DNA from: Eulemur rufifrons
Lineage: Eukaryota; Chordata; Mammalia; Primates; Lemuridae
Length of the DNA: 64,000 bases
Reading direction: 5' to 3'
Assembly: GCF_041146395.1 (NCBI RefSeq)
Contig: NC_090997.1
Coordinates: forward strand, 33,831,501-33,895,500
Shown here: positions 63,841 through 64,000 of the stretch, piece by piece
How positions within the stretch are numbered: the stretch's first letter is position 1
Layout: each line of letters opens with the position of its first letter
Notes under the pieces: model-generated
Databases searched by the model: none
What the model was told of the DNA's origin: nothing
Seen by the model: only the letters and a program-made list of their open reading frames with translations
Translations under genes and position numbers: made by a program

Positions 63841-64000
63841 TGAAGAAACTTCCCCCTTGTTTTGTGTCTCCTATGTATGCATCAAACCCAGATTTTTACT
63901 GAATACTTTTAATCAAAATTCACCTAGCTTATTACCACCAATGAGACTATTTAAATATTTTAACTTTTTTTTTCAAACAAGAATTTCCTTAAGTTTTTCT

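Overview
This is a piece of mammalian nuclear genome, about 64 kb of mostly AT-rich, repeat-filled DNA with one recognisable protein-coding exon. The Alu at about 33103-33450 carries the spacer and tail variants I associate with lemur-type strepsirrhine Alus, and the youngest L1 3' ends look unlike human ones, so a strepsirrhine primate (lemur or close relative) is the most likely source. That taxon call is an inference.

Layout. Positions 1 to about 52000 are gene-free. They hold ancient MIR, L2, MER5, MER20, MLT1 and hAT relics, several L1 insertions (many nested), strepsirrhine Alus and microsatellites. From about 52600 to 54760 the base composition switches to a CpG island. Inside it, 53887-54278 is coding exon 1 of KCNQ5 (Kv7.5, an M-current potassium channel subunit) on the + strand, followed by a GTGAGT splice donor at 54279. 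Everything after that to 64000 is the start of the very long first intron, containing L2 and MIR relics and long repeat-poor stretches that may be regulatory. In other mammals the region upstream of KCNQ5 is the intergenic space next to RIMS1, but no RIMS1 exon was seen here.

What stands out. (1) The KCNQ5 start codon is preceded within 61 nt by two other ATGs, so the three frames are used in sequence; the first short uORF's stop overlaps the second uORF's start, and the second overlaps the KCNQ5 start. (2) Three L1 copies show the inverted 5' segment expected of twin priming, with junctions near 5408, 32040 and 39652. (3) A 5S rRNA gene fragment sits inside an old L1. (4) A solo LTR sits inside an L1, a young L1 with a possible 3' transduction sits inside an older L1, and a 143-bp hAT element keeps a perfect 8-bp target duplication. 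(5) There is a perfect 26-bp-arm hairpin and a 24-bp perfect palindrome.

I found no sign of an undescribed biological system. The many medium-length open frames in the window are L1 remnants, repeats or chance frames in GC-rich DNA. Repeat boundaries were read by eye and are approximate unless a target-site duplication is stated.
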